Source: Rhodococcus sp. OK302
GTDB lineage: Bacteria > Actinomycetota > Actinomycetes > Mycobacteriales > Mycobacteriaceae
Reading direction: 5' to 3'
Assembly: GCF_002245895.1 (NCBI RefSeq)
Contig: NZ_NPJZ01000001.1
Location: forward strand, 4,190,501 to 4,254,500
Length of the DNA stretch: 64,000 bases
The notes beneath the pieces were generated by a model that saw nothing but the letters and a program-made list of their open reading frames with translations, made no database searches and had not been told where the DNA came from. Shown piece by piece: positions 54,713 through 64,000 of the stretch. The translations under genes and the position numbers were made by a program. The number at the start of each line of letters is the position of its first letter. The stretch's first letter is position 1.

Positions 54713-55152
54713 CCTATAAAGCAACAGCTTTGGTTTCATTCGACATGATCTTCCCCACTGCCACACCACCATCCCCGACATCTAGGCGGACATCAAACTG
54801 CAATTCCCGAGACATGAGGGTCCCGATGCTCGTCCCGATCACCGCCGGCCGCTTCGATACCCACGATGCGCGCGCACCTTCGCCGACTCGGCACACACGG
54901 GCACTGTCGCGCCAACTACGAGGTTCCACAGGGCATCGGATTCGGGTGCAGAATTGCGAGTCGCATGTTGCTTTGAGTGGTTCAGGCGAAGACCGGGTTT
55001 GTCGGTGATCTCACGCCAGATGGTGAACTACTCGGGTATCACCTGCCAGTACTCCCCCCGGCGACAATCGGTGTCGGTTCGCCTTGAAGTCTGGCGAAAT
55101 CGATGAGAACGCCGACGGATTGGGTCGGATCTTCAGATAGTGACAGGCCTCA
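54713..55152. other. Gap after the acyl-CoA dehydrogenase
   Basis: 440 bases with no supported gene. A weak GGCACTGTCGCG at 54900-54911 resembles the 14-bp IS-end motif in reverse orientation. Nothing else recognisable. Confidence 0.3.
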
Positions 55153-55240
55153 TTCTTGCGCAAGACCACTACTTTTGAGGTCTGCATGGACTTGTTCGAT
55201 GATGGCAAGCCAGACGTCGAAGATTCTCGGTCGCAGGTCC
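55153..55240 (-). pseudogene. Possible IS1380-family transposase fragment
   Basis: About 28 codons read IFDVWLAIIEQVHADLKSSG then LAQE, similar to the 'haiiEqv.ADLk.salAHlPSG' region before the C-terminus of IS1380-type transposases. It is short and weak. 55241-55802 holds nothing I recognise except a hydrophobic-poor leader of the next gene. Confidence 0.35.
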
Positions 55241-55802
55241 TGAGACGCCCCACCCGACGAGGCGCTGTGCATTCTCCTGGGAGGCGACCCCTTCGACCCG
55301 AAATGGAATGTCACGAGCCAGCGACCCAGTACGGCGCAACGGCCAATTTCCGTCAGCGTGGTGCAGTTGTACCCAATCTTGTGTGGGGTTACATCTGGAG
55401 GCCGTCGATAAAGAAGGACATTTTGCTTGTCAGTTGGCCAGTAAATGATGTAGCTTGTGATAGTCAACACAATTTGCAAATTGCCAACCGTGAATCACAC
55501 CGATGGAGAATGTGATGACGGTACGGCCGAGGTGAGTCCCGGACTGTTGCCCTTCTTCGTTCCCACCCGGACGATTTGACCCCGACGGGCACGTCGTCCA
55601 TAGGTCGACGATCTCGCCACTGGTATCCAAATATGTTGACTTGTAAGTACATACGTGGAACAGACCCCACGTAGTCCTCACCGTCATGTGCATTTTTGAT
55701 GCAAAAGTGCGCCACCGTCCCTTCCCGAACAGCAACACAGAGCAACGTACATGCACGTGTCGATGACCGCGTATCGTCAATTCGCCTTGTGGTGCTACGC
55801 AT

Positions 55803-57286
55803 TTGAAAGTGAACCCATTGAACAGCACACCGACAATGCAGCAGTGTGCCAAGCCTGCTGCCAAACGGCCACTCGGACTTCCACCCCGAGTTGCGATATA
55901 CGTCATCGGCGCCTTGCTCATTCTGTCCGCGGACAGCGAGACGCTGTCCATCCTGCCGCTACTTCGCGAGTTATCCGTCGAGTACGGACTGGATGCAGCA
56001 CAGATCGCCTGGGTGGTGGCACTACCGGGATTGACAGCGGCTGGATTCGTACCGGTCATGTCGCGCTTGGGTGACATGTTCGGCGTCCGGCGGATGCTGA
56101 TGGTCAGCCTGACAATAGCGGGTGTCGGCAACCTGATCTGCACTCTTGCAGACGGTCCGACAGGCATGATGGCAGGGCGAGCATTAATCGGTGGTGGAGT
56201 CGCGTGTATTCCGCTGTTCTACGCCTATCTGCGCTTGCAAAGCGACACCGAAGGGGAAGTGAATTCAGCAGCTGGATTCATGACAGCCATGATCGGTGGC
56301 GGTTTGGTCGTCTCGTTCATCCTCGGCGGCGCCATCATGGAGCTTGGCGGCTCAGTGCGGACTGTCCTGTGGATCATCACCGGATTATCTGTAGTCGTGC
56401 TCATTCTCCTGTGGGTTGCGTTACCCGAAAACCACACTCGCGTAAAACATCCGTCGACTACGTCGGAGCCGTTCTGCTCGTCGCAGCGCTCACGGGACTT
56501 GTTCTCGGGCTCAGCAAAGGAAACGACTGGGGTTGGATTTCGATTAGTACTGTCGCCTCTCTCGGCGGAGGGGTGATCCTTCTGGTGATTTGGGCTGTAT
56601 GGGAGCGACGTATCGACTCTCCGATCATCGACCTCAAAGTGATCCTGCGTCGTGAGGTATGGCCGGCATTCATCGTTTGTGCGCTGACATCGTTTGTAGG
56701 TTTGTCCGCGGTACTGACAGCGAGTCAGTATCTGCAGACTCCCGAGAAGGTGGGCTATGGCTTTGGCATGACCCCACTTATGGTTGGCCTCTACTTCCTC
56801 CCACTGGGAATGATGATGGCATTTGGTGGCATGATCATGCGCCCTATCATCGGGCGTTTCGGTGTGCGGGCCGTCTCTGCGCTCGGCGGACTGGTAACGA
56901 TGCTGACCTTCGGTTGGTTCTCGATGACAGACGAAGCATCTTGGAAGTTTCTGGTGATGCTTTTCTTCCTCGGAACGGCCTACGCCTTGACTGTCACTGC
57001 AGGGGCATCAGCGTATTTGCGAGCCTCACGACCCGGTGAAACCGGAATGGTCAGTGGCGCTGCTCGTATAGTTGCCTCGGCGCTCGGCGCGATCGGCCCT
57101 GCAATTGTCACCGCACTGCTGACGGCATCGTTCATTCCGAAGACCAAGGTGCCGGAAGGCAACAATTACGACAACGCGTGGATGTTCTTCGCACTGTGTG
57201 GGGCGATCGTCATGGTGATCAGCTTCCTGATTCGACAGTCAGCGGTGAGAAATGATCTCGCGCCCAACACGGTTCAAGAAGTATAA
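55803..57286 (+). pseudogene. MFS transporter, frameshifted paralogue of 42219
   Basis: Two frames together encode a complete 14-segment MFS protein. Part 1 (to about 56446) ends ...LPENHTRVK; part 2 continues TSVDYVGAVLLVAALTG to LRASRPGETGMVSGAARIVA and the C-terminus. The break is explained by one missing A in the run at 56444-56447: with five A the frame reads TRVKTSVDYVGA, matching KVKTSLDLVGAG in the paralogue. Start codon uncertain (TTG 55803 or ATG 55836). Either a recent loss-of-function mutation or a homopolymer sequencing error. Confidence 0.85.
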
Positions 57287-57359
57287 GCGAGCCGGCCGTT
57301 GAATCGCGGCGAATGGCAACCTCATGTTCAACTTGCCGTTCGCCGCGTGTGTTTCCCTC

Positions 57360-57670
57360 CTGGAAGGACGCCATTTGATGAGCCACTCAGCATCCGAATG
57401 CGTGTGAATGCAGATGGCGGCGTACCCATTCGGAATGCACGAAGCGCTCCCGGGAAAGACCATGACCCACAGCTTGTTCGGCTCGTCTCGGGTGACCTTA
57501 CGGTCCACGAGATCACTAACGGTTGAGGTCTGATGCTGCGGGCGTTTCCGTTTGTTTCCCGGAAGTCCCTTCACACCAGCAGGTCTCATCAACAATTCGG
57601 CACAGCCGTGTCCCACGGAAATGCTGTGGCCGAGGATGAGCCTTCCGTGGATCCGGCGGGCATTGTCGGT
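57360..57670 (-). pseudogene. IS3-family transposase (OrfB), N-terminal/middle remnant
   Basis: The minus frame reads NARRIHGRLILGHSISVGHG then CAELLMRPAGVKGLPG and SDLVDRKVTRDEPNKLWV, a clear match to IS3-family OrfB ('RRIhaeLrlGhgi.Vg...veRLMR.aGl.GlpG...DLV.R.F....PNqLWV'). After LWV the catalytic Asp region is garbled. A remnant from the same family lies at 43840-44105 but covers the C-terminal part. The remaining 57671-57890 is unassigned. Confidence 0.8.
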
Positions 57671-57894
57671 TCCGTTCGATCCCATCTGCACCTCGGTGAT
57701 CAGCTGCGTCGGACAGGCACGTCCTAGCGAGCGTTCCGAGGGTGGGCTATTGCGCCACTCCTAGAAGCCGCACTCCGACACCTCCAGAACGCGGTACGCG
57801 GTCTGGATGGGCAGACCTTGGTCATATCTCGACCGCTTCGCACCGACTTCTGGGAGCACCACCGACTTCAGCAACTCGGTGAACCCTTAGCGAT

Positions 57895-59146
57895 GTCAGG
57901 CTCGGTCTCCAGTACGTCTCCGCCGCCACGGCAACGCGCACATACCTCGATGAGTAGTCGTGGATCGAGGAAATCGCTGATCGCACATCACTGAACCTGG
58001 TGACGATCGGCACCATCGATCCCGCGCTGTCGGAGTCCGAGATCATTGCCGACCTCGAACGTCAGGCCCAAAGTGACCGATTCTGCGGAGTACGTGTGCT
58101 CTACGACTTCCACCCCGACAGCACCGCAGCACGCGCTGTGCTGCAATGGCTCAACGATCGCAACCATATATTCGACTTGGTCACGCAGCCGCCGAACATG
58201 TCGGAGTGGCTACGCACTGTCGAAATTTATCCAGACTTGGCTGTGGTCTTCTAGCACTACAGCCGGCCCTCGTCAACAACGGGCGCTGAGCAAAACCAAT
58301 GGGACGACGCGATACGCGCGTGCTCGGAGCGCACGAACGCATTGTGCAAGATCTCCGGGTTGGGGATGCTGACCGCCGACCTGTCACCGGTAGCACTGCG
58401 ACCATGGATCGAAAGTGCGATCAAGATATTCGGTTGGGACCGTGTTGCTTTCGGATCGAACATGCCGATCGAAACAACGGTCGGTTCCTACAGACAGCTC
58501 ATCGCGATCGACTGCTGCGCGGACGTGGAGACGATACCGTACCCACTCGCCTGCACCGAAGACCTGAGGGAAACGGAACGTCTTGTCGAAGACCCCGCAT
58601 CTCGTTGCATCACAATGGAAATAGATACCCGTGACAGCGCCCGCATACGAACTGTCGTCAGCCGAAGCATCTCCGAATTCGGGCGGCTGGACATCTGCAT
58701 CGCGAACGCGGGCGTGGTGAGTTTCAGGAAGATCACGGACCTGACCGACGCTCAATGGGCCACTATGATCGACATCAACCTCACCGGGGTGTTCAATACT
58801 CTTCGGGCTGCTGCGCCCCCGATGATCGAGCAAGATTTCGGCCGCATCATCACGGTCGCATCTATGGGCGGTCGAGCGGGCACGCCGAATCTCGGGGACT
58901 ACTCCGCCGCTAAGTGGGGAGTGATCGGACTGACGAAATCCCTGGCCCTCAAGATGGCAAGGAGTGGAGTTACCGCGAACACCGTCTGCCCGGGAACCGT
59001 ACGCCAGCCTCAATCCCATGCGAGTGCCCTGGAGCGAGGTGTCCGACGCTACGGCCGTCGTCTTGTACCTGGCCTCCGATCAGGCCCGGTACGTCTCCGG
59101 AACGACCCTCGAAATTAGCGCTGGTGGATCCGCACGCCTCCCGTGA
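57895..59146 (+). pseudogene. Chimeric amidohydrolase-SDR pseudogene
   Basis: A single frame encodes an amidohydrolase C-terminal half (SWIEEIADRTSLNLVTIGTI, YDFHPDSTAARAVLQWLN, WDDAIRACSERTN, CKISGLGML, FGWDRVAFGSNMPIETT) interrupted by TAG at 57955-57957 and 58252-58254. Near 58500 it runs directly, with no frameshift, into a mycofactocin-type SDR lacking its N-terminal Rossmann loop (AIDCCADVETIPYPLA then FGRLDICIANAGVVS and DYSAAKWGVIGL). After VCPGT the SDR is frameshifted and its end, NPMRVPWSEVSDATAVVLYL then ASDQARYVSGTTLEISAGG, lies in another frame. So two genes were joined by deletion and further decayed. Confidence 0.85.
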
Positions 59147-59208
59147 GATGACACAGAAGTCAGTGCATTGGACCGACCGGATAGTCACGTCTTGCAACTT
59201 TTCGAGAC

Positions 59209-60408
59209 TTACAGCGCGGCAACCAAAGCCTTTGCCGCGCGGGCGATCGCCAATTCCTCATTGGTGGGGACAACCAGCACGGCGACCGCGGACTCTGCTG
59301 AGGAGATCCGCCGTTCGTCGCGACTCTTCGCCTCGTTGACAACCTGGTCGACATCGATACCAAGACGGGAGAGACCGGCCAGGCTGTCGCGTCGTACGTC
59401 CACGTTGTTCTCCCCGACGCCGCCGGTGAAGGTGATGACGTCGACGCCGCCGAGTTGAACGATGAAGGCGCCGATGTACTTACGGAGCATATGTACGTAG
59501 ACGTCGTACGCAAGTTTGGCGTACTCGTCGCCGCCCTCGATCAGTGCGAGCAGGGCACGGAAATCGTTGACTCCCGAGAGACCCTTCAAACCGGAGCGAC
59601 GGTTGAGAAGGTCGTCGATCTCGTCGACCTTCATGCCGGAGTTGCGGTTGAGGTGCAAGATGATGCCGGGATCGATGTCTCCGCTCCGTGTACCCATGAC
59701 CAGACCCTCCAGCGGAGTGAGGCCCATAGTGGTGTCGATGGCCTTGCCGCCCTTGATGGCCGAGGCCGAAGCGCCGTTTCCGAGGTGCAGGACGATCTGA
59801 TTCAACTCGGCTGTATCCTTGCCGAGGAAGTCTGCAACCCTTCCTGCCACGTATTCGTGTGAGGTCCCGTGGAAGCCGTACCGGCGAATCTGGTTGGCCT
59901 TGGCCACCTCCCGATCGATCGCGTAGGTGGATGCCGCCGCGGGCAGCGTATGGAAGAAGGCGGTGTCGAACACGGCTACGTGCGGAACATCCGGGAGTTC
60001 TTCGCGTGCTACCTCGATGCCGATCACGTTGGCCGGATTGTGCAGTGGCGCAAGGTTCGACAGGTCCGCGATGGCCTTCACAACGCCGTCGTCGATGAGT
60101 GTCGGCGAGTAGAACACGTCACCACCGTGTACGACGCGATGCCCGACGGCGATGATGCCTGCCTCGCTCAGCGGCCGCCCGACCTCGGCGACGATGGCGA
60201 GCACCATCTTCAGACCCGCACGGTGGTCTGCGATGGGAAGGCTTCGATCTTCGACTCCGGTGCGGTGGTTGTAGACGATATGGCCATCGGTCTCACCGAT
60301 ACGCTCGATGAGACCGTGCGCCACCGATTCCGACGTATCCGGATGTACGAGTTGAAATTTGATGGATGACGAGCCGGAATTAATGACCAGTACGGTGCCG
60401 TCGCTCAT
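59209..60408 (-). CDS. ackA: Acetate kinase
   Basis: A 399-residue acetate kinase. [10 protein letters not shown] near the N-terminus, VGHRVVHGG (Arg about 91), [37 protein letters not shown] and the late ENNVDVR/TNEEL block are all present and in order. It interconverts acetyl phosphate and acetate with ATP/ADP. It starts 2 bases after the pta stop, in the usual actinobacterial pta-ackA order. Cytoplasmic, central metabolism. Confidence 0.97.
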   Translation of the reverse strand: MSDGTVLVINSGSSSIKFQLVHPDTSESVAHGLIERIGETDGHIVYNHRTGVEDRSLPIADHRAGLKMVLAIVAEVGRPLSEAGIIAVGHRVVHGGDVFYSPTLIDDGVVKAIADLSNLAPLHNPANVIGIEVAREELPDVPHVAVFDTAFFHTLPAAASTYAIDREVAKANQIRRYGFHGTSHEYVAGRVADFLGKDTAELNQIVLHLGNGASASAIKGGKAIDTTMGLTPLEGLVMGTRSGDIDPGIILHLNRNSGMKVDEIDDLLNRRSGLKGLSGVNDFRALLALIEGGDEYAKLAYDVYVHMLRKYIGAFIVQLGGVDVITFTGGVGENNVDVRRDSLAGLSRLGIDVDQVVNEAKSRDERRISSAESAVAVLVVPTNEELAIARAAKALVAAL

Positions 60409-60410
60409 AC

Positions 60411-62489
60411 TTACGCTCCCTGTGCCTGAATTGCCGTGATAGCCACGGTGTTGACGATATCCTGGACCAACGCTCCACGTGAGAGGTCGTTGACCGGCTT
60501 GTTCAGTCCCTGCAGCACTGGGCCGACGGCGATTGCTCCGGCGCTGCGCTGCACTGCCTTGTACGTGTTGTTGCCGGTGTTCAGGTCCGGGAAGACGAAT
60601 ACCGTGGCTTTGCCCGCCACCAACGAATCCGGCAGTTTCTTGTCCGCGACACTCTGTTCGACGGCCGCGTCGTACTGAATGGGGCCCTCCACCAACAGGT
60701 CCGGTCGACGCTCGCGGACCAGGGCGGTCGCGGCGCGAACCTTGTCGACGTCGGCTCCGCTGCCCGAATCACCGGTGGAGTACGAGAGCATCGCGATACG
60801 CGGATCGATACCGAACTGCGACGCCGTCTGCGCCGACGAAATGGCGATGTCCGCCAACTGCTCCGACGTCGGGTCGGGGACAACGGCGCAGTCACCGTAG
60901 GAGAGAACGCGGTCGTCCAGGCACATCAGGAAGATGCTCGACACCGTCGAGACACCCGGAGCAGTCTTGATGATTTCGAAGGACGGCCTGATCGTGTGGG
61001 CGGTGGTGTGGGCGGCGCCGGAGACCATGCCGTCGGCAATCCCCAAGTGAACCATCATCGTTCCGAAGTACGAGATGTCGGCGATCACCTCACGGGCCCG
61101 CTCGATGGTCATTCCCTTGTGCACACGCAGCGCGGTGTATTCCTGTGCGAAGCGCTCGGTGTACTCGGACTGCGCGGGTGCGAGCACCTGCGCACCGCTG
61201 ATGTCCACGCCGAGTTCTGCCGCCCTCCGACGCACACTCGGCTCGTCGCCGAGGATCGTCAGGTCCGCAACCTGACGCTGCAGCAGTCGGCCGGCAGCGC
61301 GCAGGATCCGGTCGTCGTCCCCCTCCGGCAAGACGATGTGCTTACGGTCGCGGCGCGCACGGTCGATCAGCTTGTACTCGAACATCTGCGGGGTCACGAC
61401 GGACGGAATCGGCAGCGTCAGACGATCCATCAGCGCCTCGGCGTCGACTCGTTGCTCCATCAAACTCAGGGCGGTATCGACCTTGCGCTGTGAACCGACA
61501 CCAACCCGTCCGCGGGTTTGCGCTGCGGCGCTGGCGGTGTCGAAGGTGCCGAGGGTTGTCGTGAGGATAGGAAGGCGCTGTTTGAGGCCAGCCATCAAGG
61601 CCGCAATCGCGGGGTGCGGCGTGATTCCGCCGTTCATGATGATGCCAGCGAGCGACGGAAAACCTTCTGCCTCATGAGCATTGAGCAGGGCGAGTAGGAC
61701 GTCGGAGCGATCACCCGGCGCGATGACAACCATGCCCTCGACCAGTCGCTCGAGGATGTGCTCGGCGGTCATTCCACCCACCATCACCTTCAACGCCTCG
61801 CGGTGCAGCAGTTCCGGGTCTCCCGAGTACAACTCGCCGCCGGTGGCCTCCATCAACTCGGTCATCGTGGGCGAGACGAGCAGCGGAATCTCCGGCAGGC
61901 TCCATGTCGGAACGCCGATGTCGGACATCGCTGCCGTGACCTCGTCGAGCTTGTCGGGATCGCAACGATTGGCGACGACGGCGAGCAGATGGGCATGGTT
62001 GGCAGCCAGCTCGGCGGCGCACAGATGCGCGAGCTGAGCGACCTCGTCGACGCTGCGCCGAGCACCTCGAACCGCCAAAAGGACCGGCGCGCCGAGGTTC
62101 GCGGCGATGCGGGCGTTGAAACTGAGTTCGCTTGGGCTCGTGACGTCGGTGTAGTCACTTCCGATGATGACGACGGCGTCACACTGCTCTGCCACGGTGT
62201 GATACCTGGCGACAATGTCCGCGAGTGCCGCTTCCGGGTTCGTGTGAGCTTGCTCGTAGGTCACGCCCAGGGAGTCGGCGTACGACAGGCCCGCGGTCGT
62301 GTGCTCGAGCATCAGTTCGAGGATGTAGTCGGTCTCCTCGGTCGACCGAGCGATCGGGCGAAATACGCCGACGCGAGCGACGGTCGCGCACAGCATCTGC
62401 AGCACACCCAGCGCGATGGTGGATTTTCCGGTGTCACCTTCGGGGGAAGCGATGTAGACACTCGACACGGCAGCGGGCGCTTCTGACAT
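60411..62489 (-). CDS. pta: Phosphate acetyltransferase
   Basis: A 692-residue long-form phosphotransacetylase. An N-terminal P-loop domain ([10 protein letters not shown], dethiobiotin-synthase-like, about residues 15-24) is followed by a central DRTGG-type domain and a C-terminal PTA catalytic domain with [20 protein letters not shown] and [16 protein letters not shown]. It converts acetyl-CoA and phosphate to acetyl phosphate. The start at 62489 (MSEAPAAVS) is chosen; GTG at 62495 adds two residues. Operon with ackA. Confidence 0.97.
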   Translation of the reverse strand: MSEAPAAVSSVYIASPEGDTGKSTIALGVLQMLCATVARVGVFRPIARSTEETDYILELMLEHTTAGLSYADSLGVTYEQAHTNPEAALADIVARYHTVAEQCDAVVIIGSDYTDVTSPSELSFNARIAANLGAPVLLAVRGARRSVDEVAQLAHLCAAELAANHAHLLAVVANRCDPDKLDEVTAAMSDIGVPTWSLPEIPLLVSPTMTELMEATGGELYSGDPELLHREALKVMVGGMTAEHILERLVEGMVVIAPGDRSDVLLALLNAHEAEGFPSLAGIIMNGGITPHPAIAALMAGLKQRLPILTTTLGTFDTASAAAQTRGRVGVGSQRKVDTALSLMEQRVDAEALMDRLTLPIPSVVTPQMFEYKLIDRARRDRKHIVLPEGDDDRILRAAGRLLQRQVADLTILGDEPSVRRRAAELGVDISGAQVLAPAQSEYTERFAQEYTALRVHKGMTIERAREVIADISYFGTMMVHLGIADGMVSGAAHTTAHTIRPSFEIIKTAPGVSTVSSIFLMCLDDRVLSYGDCAVVPDPTSEQLADIAISSAQTASQFGIDPRIAMLSYSTGDSGSGADVDKVRAATALVRERRPDLLVEGPIQYDAAVEQSVADKKLPDSLVAGKATVFVFPDLNTGNNTYKAVQRSAGAIAVGPVLQGLNKPVNDLSRGALVQDIVNTVAITAIQAQGA

Positions 62490-62977
62490 GCCCACCAGCT
62501 TAGTGTGGCCGAAGACCTACCTTTTCGCGGATCGTGTTCTCGCTCACGGCATATCCGACGAGCGGTCGAAACCGGGCGGACGAACGGTGCCTGTCACGCG
62601 TTGAGCGGCAGGGCACATCAGTCGGATTGAAAAACATCAGTCGTCATTGCTCAACGCCAGCTGCCCACGCCGCTGACGGGGGGCCATTACACCTCTCCGG
62701 CGGTTGATTCTCTAGGGTCTGCCGAAGTCCGCGCGCACGTTATGCACCACGTGCGCCTAGATGGCCGCGTCTTGTGCGCAATCCTGGAGACGGAAACGTA
62801 CCTCGACTGCCTGGAGACGAGAAGGCGCAGATGCATGTCGGCGGCGTGCAGTTGTGCCTACCGGTCGTACCTCGACTGGAGTGAACGCACGCTCGACAGA
62901 GCCGCCAACTCCACGACACCTGCCAAATCCACAAGGTGCACGGTGCGGAGTTTTTCGCAAAAGTCTCGGCTGCGTGT
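62490..62977. other. Gap between pta and murJ
   Basis: 488 bases. No gene I can support; open frames are Arg/Pro/Ser-rich shadows. It should contain the pta promoter on the minus strand. Confidence 0.35.
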
Positions 62978-64000
62978 TTACCGATTGAGCAAGGCTTTGG
63001 CGTTGCGAACTTCGGGGATGCCGATCTTCTTGGCTGAAATAAGGAATGTCGGTGCTCCGAGGACGAGTACCGCCACCAGCGCTGCTGCTGCGGCCGCGCG
63101 AGGATTGTCGATCAGCTGATGCGACGCCCAGACTGCGATGACGCAGACAACACCGGCGGCTATCGACGCCCACAGCACCCGCGAGAACGTCTCGAGTACA
63201 GCGTGGAAGCCGAGTAGGCCGTAGCGGTGACGCAACACCAGGTGCCCGGTGACCGCGCCGACGATGTAGGACAGCGAACTCGCGACCGGCAGCATCACCA
63301 CAATCGCCTGATCTGGAAGACAGGCGACACCAAGCGCGATAGCAGCTATCTTTGTGGCCACCATGGCGGCGTTGATCAATGCCGGGGTGCGCATGTCGTT
63401 GCCCGCGTAGAAGACACGCAGTTGCAGCATGACCAACGCGAACGGGGGAAGCCCGAACGCCGAGAGCGCCAACGCGAGACCGATGAGGCGCGCGGCATCG
63501 ACATCGACGCGGCCGACAAACATCACCGTGGTCAGTATCGGCCCGAGCAGGGTCATCGCGACTGCGGCAGGGACGAGAGCGAGCACCGAGTACCGGGCGG
63601 CGCGGCCGATGTCGGCAAGCAACGCATCACGGTCCCCGACAGCTACGGCACGAGAGATGCGCGGCATGAGCACGGTCAACAGGGACACCCCGAGGATGCC
63701 GTACGGCACCTGGAACAGCAGGTCGGCGTACGTATAGGTCGAGACTCCGCCGTAGCTGAACGCGACTCTGAGTACGACCGCGACACCGACCTGACTGATC
63801 GCGACGTACAGCAGCACCCAGCCGATCAACCTCGCACCGACGCGGACCGGTCGCCACGTGTACGGCACTGGTCGAACCCGCCAACTCCACCGGAATCCGG
63901 TACGCCGCAACGCTGCCACCGTCCACACGGCCTGCCCCACGATCCCGATCGTGGTCCCGAAACCCAAGACGAGAACCTGCGCGGTTGTCATGGTCGACGG
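62978..64000 (-). CDS. murJ: Lipid II flippase MurJ (MviN), C-terminal part
   Basis: The frame is open through the right edge; 340 residues are in the window. They carry membrane helices and FQVPYGILGVSLLTVLMPRI and FYAGNDMRTPALIN, typical of MviN/MurJ (MATE/MOP superfamily), which flips lipid II for peptidoglycan synthesis. In-frame ATG at 63991 is inside the protein since normal MurJ has about 150-200 more residues upstream. The last residues are EVRNAKALLNR. Core gene. Confidence 0.9.
   Translation of the reverse strand, partial: PSTMTTAQVLVLGFGTTIGIVGQAVWTVAALRRTGFRWSWRVRPVPYTWRPVRVGARLIGWVLLYVAISQVGVAVVLRVAFSYGGVSTYTYADLLFQVPYGILGVSLLTVLMPRISRAVAVGDRDALLADIGRAARYSVLALVPAAVAMTLLGPILTTVMFVGRVDVDAARLIGLALALSAFGLPPFALVMLQLRVFYAGNDMRTPALINAAMVATKIAAIALGVACLPDQAIVVMLPVASSLSYIVGAVTGHLVLRHRYGLLGFHAVLETFSRVLWASIAAGVVCVIAVWASHQLIDNPRAAAAAALVAVLVLGAPTFLISAKKIGIPEVRNAKALLNR

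Noticed and set aside
57955..58254. Two TAG codons considered as recoding (amber suppression) sites
   Set aside because: The same gene has deletions and a frameshift further on, so nonsense decay is simpler; no special tRNA or enzyme context is present.

Overview
The window looks like a chromosomal segment of a Rhodococcus-type mycolic-acid actinobacterium (Corynebacteriales). Supports: high-GC coding sequence with GTG/TTG starts and frequent 4-bp ATGA/GTGA gene overlaps; an EthA/MymA-type Baeyer-Villiger monooxygenase; a wax-ester synthase/DGAT; an MspA-family porin; an LppP/LprE-type lipoprotein; a mycofactocin-type SDR remnant; and a pta-ackA pair with pta upstream. The organism is inferred from gene content, not from rRNA.

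Layout. (1) 0-4 kb: monooxygenase, alpha/beta hydrolase and WS/DGAT form an overlapping minus-strand operon, divergent from a PucR-type regulator, with a perfect 10+3+10 palindrome between them. (2) 4-22 kb: mixed core and accessory genes (AI-2E-type exporter, YihY/BrkB protein, two large ATPase-LuxR regulators, FMN reductase, MspA porin, lipoprotein, methyltransferase, PPOX-fold protein, ABC-F ATPase, FadD-type acyl-CoA synthetase) with debris between them: a 71-bp partial copy of the PPOX gene, a twice-frameshifted SnoaL-like gene and a possible rep fragment. (3) 22.8-27.4 kb: a secreted Ig-repeat protein, then a scrap zone (129-bp MITE-like element, MFS fragment, siderophore-binding-protein fragment, broken phage-type HNH gene) ending in a foreign-looking cysteine-dioxygenase-like cupin. 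(4) 27.6-33.6 kb: a phosphonate operon (phnX-like hydrolase, phnD, phnC, fused phnE-phnE, HpnZ-type dehydrogenase) divergent from a GntR/HutC regulator, with two PhnF-type operators in the shared promoter region. (5) 33.8-36.4 kb: a large secreted metallophosphoesterase behind a 4 x 13-bp tandem repeat. (6) 37-59 kb: a catabolic island. Alcohol and aldehyde dehydrogenases, three MFS transporters (one frameshifted), a TetR regulator, a crotonase, two SDRs, an acyl-CoA ligase, a DUF35 protein paired with a thiolase-like protein lacking the nucleophilic Cys, an acetyl-CoA acetyltransferase and an acyl-CoA dehydrogenase. IS3 and IS1380 remnants, IS-end-like repeats and deletion-scarred genes are scattered through it. 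(7) 59.2-64 kb: return to core genome with ackA, pta and the 3' part of murJ.

How the island may work (inference): an alcohol is oxidised to aldehyde and acid (38658 and 37139), activated to the CoA thioester (47713), dehydrogenated (53549) and hydrated (45964). The chain is then cut either by the DUF35/thiolase-like pair acting as a retro-aldolase, in the manner of steroid Ltp2-ChsH2, or by the normal thiolase (51943). The pathway looks partly decayed: a beta-hydroxyacyl-CoA dehydrogenase-type SDR has lost its middle, one MFS gene is frameshifted, and an amidohydrolase and an SDR are fused into one dead reading frame. No complete insertion sequence, CRISPR array, rRNA or tRNA was found.
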